This document shows, piece by piece, positions 61,125-64,000 of a stretch of 64,000 nucleotides of DNA (the first letter of the stretch is position 1; every line of letters starts with the position of its first letter). The position numbers and the translations under genes are program-made. Source of the DNA: Paenibacillus ihbetae (GTDB taxonomy: Bacteria > Bacillota > Bacilli > Paenibacillales > Paenibacillaceae); NCBI RefSeq assembly GCF_002741055.1, contig NZ_CP016809.1:4752501-4816500 (forward strand), given 5' to 3'. A model generated the notes under the pieces. It was not told the origin of the DNA. It was given only the letters and a program-made list of their open reading frames with translations, and did not search any database.

Positions 61125-63413
61125 GTGAGATCATGGATGAAGTCTTGGTGCAAGGAAATCGGTCACGGGCTTAAGCATTCGAAGCGGTTCTATCACTATC
61201 TGTTTTCTTACGTATTGATCGTTGTCGTGCTGCTGTTTATCATTAGCTCCGTCGTATACGGATCCTTCATTTCCGTTATTCAGAATGCAGCTGAACAATC
61301 AACGACAACCCAACTGCGGCAAATTAAAGAAATCGTGGATACCAGGGTCAAAGAAATGGATCTTACGGCATTGCAAATCACGCTGAATCCAGCATTGACA
61401 CCATTCATGATCTCCCAAGATGGGTACGGGATGTACTCAGCGGTCAATGAATTAAGGAAATATCGTTCATCGAACGGATTTATACAAGATGTGGCGATTT
61501 ATTATGAAAGAAACGAACAGCAGCTTCTTTATGCTTCCAGCGGAACGTACAAATTGCAAAATTATTTAACGTCGGACGACATATCTCCTATAACAAAAGG
61601 AATAAACAAACGCCTGGATGACAAGGGGAGATTGTTGTATGTTCATCCGCTGCCGGAGAAATACGGACTTATCCTCTTTGTGATAAAAGAACAGGAGCTT
61701 CGAAAGATGATCCGGAGCTCCTTGAACGGATACAGCGGGTTTATTTATATTCTCGACGATCAGGATTCGCCGGTCATGAGCGTTTCCAATCACGATTCCG
61801 AGAACAAAATGGCCGCGGTGTTCGAAGCAGTGAAGCAAGCAAGCCAAGAAGCGATGAAAGACACCGTTACTGTTGAGGGCAAGCCGTATTCCGTGCTGCC
61901 TATTACATCCGAAACCACAGGGTGGTCTTATATTGCCGTATTAGATCAGGGGCAGCTGCTGAGTAAAGTGAACGAAACAAGAACCATATTTAATTTCGCA
62001 GTTACGGCTGTTTTGCTGATCGGCATCATCATGGCGATTGTGTTTTCGATTCGGAATTACCGGCCGATCCGCAAGCTTGCGATTATCGTTAATGAACGGG
62101 GAATTTTTAAGACACCGTCGGACCGGGACGAGCTAAAGATCATATCGGAGGCTTTCGGCGAGATTGCCAAGGAGAATGAGAGCTTATCGCTGGAACTGAA
62201 GAGTCAGGCCGCATTATTAAAGGAACGGTATATTTTAGCATTGTTAGACGGAAAACTGGACGGTCATCTAATTCCGGAAACCTTAGGGCACGCATCGCTG
62301 CAATTCGACAAACCTTATTATGCGGTACTGTTGTTCCGGATCGATGATATACAAGCGTTCACCCTGACTCATACCTCATCGATGCAGGACGTTATCCGAT
62401 ACAGCTTGGTGAAGATGTTGGAGGATTTGGCGGATGAAGTTGGCCGCGGATACGGCGTAGAGTTTCTTCAAGGGCGCGGGGTCGCGCTAGTGCTTAATAT
62501 GAGGGCGGGGCGGGAAGATCTGCTGAAGCCGCTAGTAAGCTTAGCCGAGAAGGCAACCAGTCTGTTTCGTCAGTATTACAGTCTCACAGTGACCGTCGGA
62601 GTGGGGGGAGTTCACGACGATATCGCGATGATCCATAAATCCTTCGCCCAGGCCGATTATGCGCTGCGGCACAAGCTGGTTAAAGGTGCGGGCAAGGTGA
62701 TTGCGTATCACGAGATCAAGCAGTCGAAGGAAAATACCATTTGGTATCCGCTTGAGATGGAGAAGCAGCTCGTCATGGCGATCAAGCAAGGTAACGGCGA
62801 AGAGGCCGAAAGCGTACTGTGTCATATGATGAGCAGCGTTGCCGCGCAGCCGATCTCGATTGAGCAAGTCGAATATATTTGTTTTGATATGATCAATACA
62901 GTCATTAAAACATCTGTGGAGATGAATATTCCGCTTGATAACGCCGATCTGACCGTGGAGCAAATGTTTGCCTCGCGCTTCGAAACCTTCTCCGAGCTCG
63001 AGCGCTTAATGATCGACTATTGTCAACAAATATGCAATTACGTGGCAAGTCAAAAGGACAGTAAAAACCGCGGCCTGCTGGAGCAGCTTCGGGTCTTCGT
63101 GCACGAGCATTACACGGATCCGTCGATTGGTCTGGAGTCCATTGCCGATGAATTCGGTTTTTCCGCTTCATATTTGACAAGGTACTTTAAAAATCAAACG
63201 GGACAATCCTTGAAGCACTATATCGACCAGGTTCGGATGGAGAAAGCGAAAGACCTCCTGATTCATTCGGACAAGACATTAGGGGATATTGTACAGGAAG
63301 TTGGTTATGTCGACCCTACGAATTTTATCAGAAAATTCAAGAAGCTCGAAGGCGTCACTCCGATCCAATACCGGACAATTGTTCAGTCGGGACCACTTCC
63401 TGTCTCTAAATGA
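61125..63413 (+). CDS. Membrane-bound AraC-family regulator with extracellular sensor
   Basis: 762 residues. A GTG start is used, with AGGAGGG 10 bases upstream. One membrane helix (about 26-46) precedes an outer Cache-like domain, a second helix lies near 290-309, then a cytoplasmic part ending in an AraC double helix-turn-helix (LESIADEFGFSASYLTRYFK, LGDIVQEVGYVDPTNFIRKF). No kinase or receiver domain is present, so the ligand signal passes straight to a DNA-binding domain held at the membrane, as in YesS-like proteins. It probably regulates the adjacent phosphodiesterase-importer operon. Confidence 0.9.
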   Translation: MRSWMKSWCKEIGHGLKHSKRFYHYLFSYVLIVVVLLFIISSVVYGSFISVIQNAAEQSTTTQLRQIKEIVDTRVKEMDLTALQITLNPALTPFMISQDGYGMYSAVNELRKYRSSNGFIQDVAIYYERNEQQLLYASSGTYKLQNYLTSDDISPITKGINKRLDDKGRLLYVHPLPEKYGLILFVIKEQELRKMIRSSLNGYSGFIYILDDQDSPVMSVSNHDSENKMAAVFEAVKQASQEAMKDTVTVEGKPYSVLPITSETTGWSYIAVLDQGQLLSKVNETRTIFNFAVTAVLLIGIIMAIVFSIRNYRPIRKLAIIVNERGIFKTPSDRDELKIISEAFGEIAKENESLSLELKSQAALLKERYILALLDGKLDGHLIPETLGHASLQFDKPYYAVLLFRIDDIQAFTLTHTSSMQDVIRYSLVKMLEDLADEVGRGYGVEFLQGRGVALVLNMRAGREDLLKPLVSLAEKATSLFRQYYSLTVTVGVGGVHDDIAMIHKSFAQADYALRHKLVKGAGKVIAYHEIKQSKENTIWYPLEMEKQLVMAIKQGNGEEAESVLCHMMSSVAAQPISIEQVEYICFDMINTVIKTSVEMNIPLDNADLTVEQMFASRFETFSELERLMIDYCQQICNYVASQKDSKNRGLLEQLRVFVHEHYTDPSIGLESIADEFGFSASYLTRYFKNQTGQSLKHYIDQVRMEKAKDLLIHSDKTLGDIVQEVGYVDPTNFIRKFKKLEGVTPIQYRTIVQSGPLPVSK

Positions 63414-63557
63414 TAAAGATCGTTCATTTAATTTAGTGATCCATATAAAACATTAGTAAGACTCCTTTACATAAACCGTGATTTCCGTTGAGCGGCCGTT
63501 AACAATCTCTCTTTACACTCTATAGTTGAATATAGAATTGGAAGAGGGGAACCGAAT

Positions 63558-64000
63558 TTGAAGGATAGAACAATGAAGGCGGTATCGCTGTTTATAGCGG
63601 CGGAACTTACGATGGCCTCCCTATTTTCGACAGGCACCGTATTCGCAGACGCGGGAGTCGATCCGTCCCAAACGCACAACGCCCAAGCCCAGCAGGCCGC
63701 AGCTCCGATGGCCGCTGATTTTGGCATCACGGAAACAGATTATCCGGAAGCGTATGTGAACGAGCCTTATTCGGTCATGATCGATGTATACGGCGGGCAA
63801 GCGCCTTATACTTACGTCGCCGCAGGTTTGCCTGCCGGTTTGTCGATGAACCCGGATACCGGGATCATCGAGGGCGTCCCAGCGCTGGGAGAAGAGGGCG
63901 CGCACTCCGTTGAAGTGACGGTTGCCGACAGCTCCCCTGTTCCGTTCACGGCGCGGCGGGCGTTTACGCTTCAGGTACTGGGCTTGCGTCAGGCGCCGGT
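63558..64000 (+). CDS. Secreted protein with putative Ig-like (He_PIG) domain, cut by window end
   Basis: The frame stays open from 63558 to the last base, 147 codons. A signal peptide (KDRTMKAVSLFIAAELTMAS, cleavage near TVFADA) is followed by an Ala/Gln-rich linker and a putative Ig fold with YSVMIDVYGGQAPYTYVA, GLPAGLSMNPDTGIIEGVP and EVTVAD, the pattern of He_PIG domains. The start may be TTG 63558 (after GAGGGGA) or ATG 63573 (after AAGGAT). Such domains usually come in arrays on large cell-surface or polysaccharide-degrading proteins, so the full gene is probably long. The catalytic part, if any, lies outside the window. Confidence 0.82.
   Translation, partial: MKDRTMKAVSLFIAAELTMASLFSTGTVFADAGVDPSQTHNAQAQQAAAPMAADFGITETDYPEAYVNEPYSVMIDVYGGQAPYTYVAAGLPAGLSMNPDTGIIEGVPALGEEGAHSVEVTVADSSPVPFTARRAFTLQVLGLRQAP

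Overview
This 64 kb window looks like a stretch of chromosome from a Paenibacillus-type Firmicute (Paenibacillaceae). The evidence is strong GGAGG ribosome sites with frequent TTG/GTG starts, YesM-type sensor kinases paired with YesN/AraC-type response regulators, and repeated LplB/YtcP- or MalF/MalG-type sugar permeases with large lipoprotein binding proteins. Near-consensus CcpA (cre) sites and many glycoside hydrolases point the same way. I see no rRNA, tRNA, phage, insertion sequence or CRISPR array. The genus is inferred, not proven.

Layout. 1-5320: the end of a response regulator gene, then two permeases and a binding lipoprotein. 5454-18683: small accessory genes: a MerR/MFS efflux pair, a large beta-propeller-like (SBBP) protein with a collagen tail, nitroreductase and VOC genes divergent from a TetR gene, two SnoaL-like paralogs, a GDSL hydrolase, an FMN reductase divergent from an ArsR-SRPBCC fusion, a lipoprotein, a DUF1992 protein and an LD-carboxypeptidase. 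19060-29106: binding protein, sensor kinase and response regulator, then a second binding protein, two permeases, a 2-hydroxyacid dehydrogenase and a DapA-family lyase. 29226-33644: an Lrp regulator, an AhpD-like protein, a secreted DUF4832 protein and a LacI regulator. 34009-40049: a GNAT-like acyltransferase, a Gfo/Idh/MocA dehydrogenase, two permeases and a binding protein. 40144-44168: an alpha/beta hydrolase divergent from a probably leaderless TetR gene, a GH43 enzyme and a cytochrome P450. 44821-54978: a GH130 phosphorylase, a binding protein, two permeases, kinase and regulator, and a GH3 glycosidase. 55546-63413: a secreted phosphodiesterase-like protein with a discoidin-like domain, a binding protein, two permeases and a membrane-bound AraC regulator. 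The window ends inside a secreted Ig-like protein.

How it works together. There are five carbohydrate-type ABC importers, and none carries its own ATPase gene, so they probably share an MsmX-type ATPase encoded elsewhere. Each importer travels with its own sensor or with enzymes for its substrate. Cre-like sites lie at or upstream of several of them, and hairpins between binding-protein and permease genes in two operons suggest the binding protein is made in excess. The most unusual items are the SBP-kinase-regulator sensing set feeding a dehydrogenase/lyase pathway of unknown substrate, the acyltransferase/oxidoreductase importer locus, the phosphodiesterase/importer locus, and the collagen-tailed SBBP protein that lacks a signal peptide.
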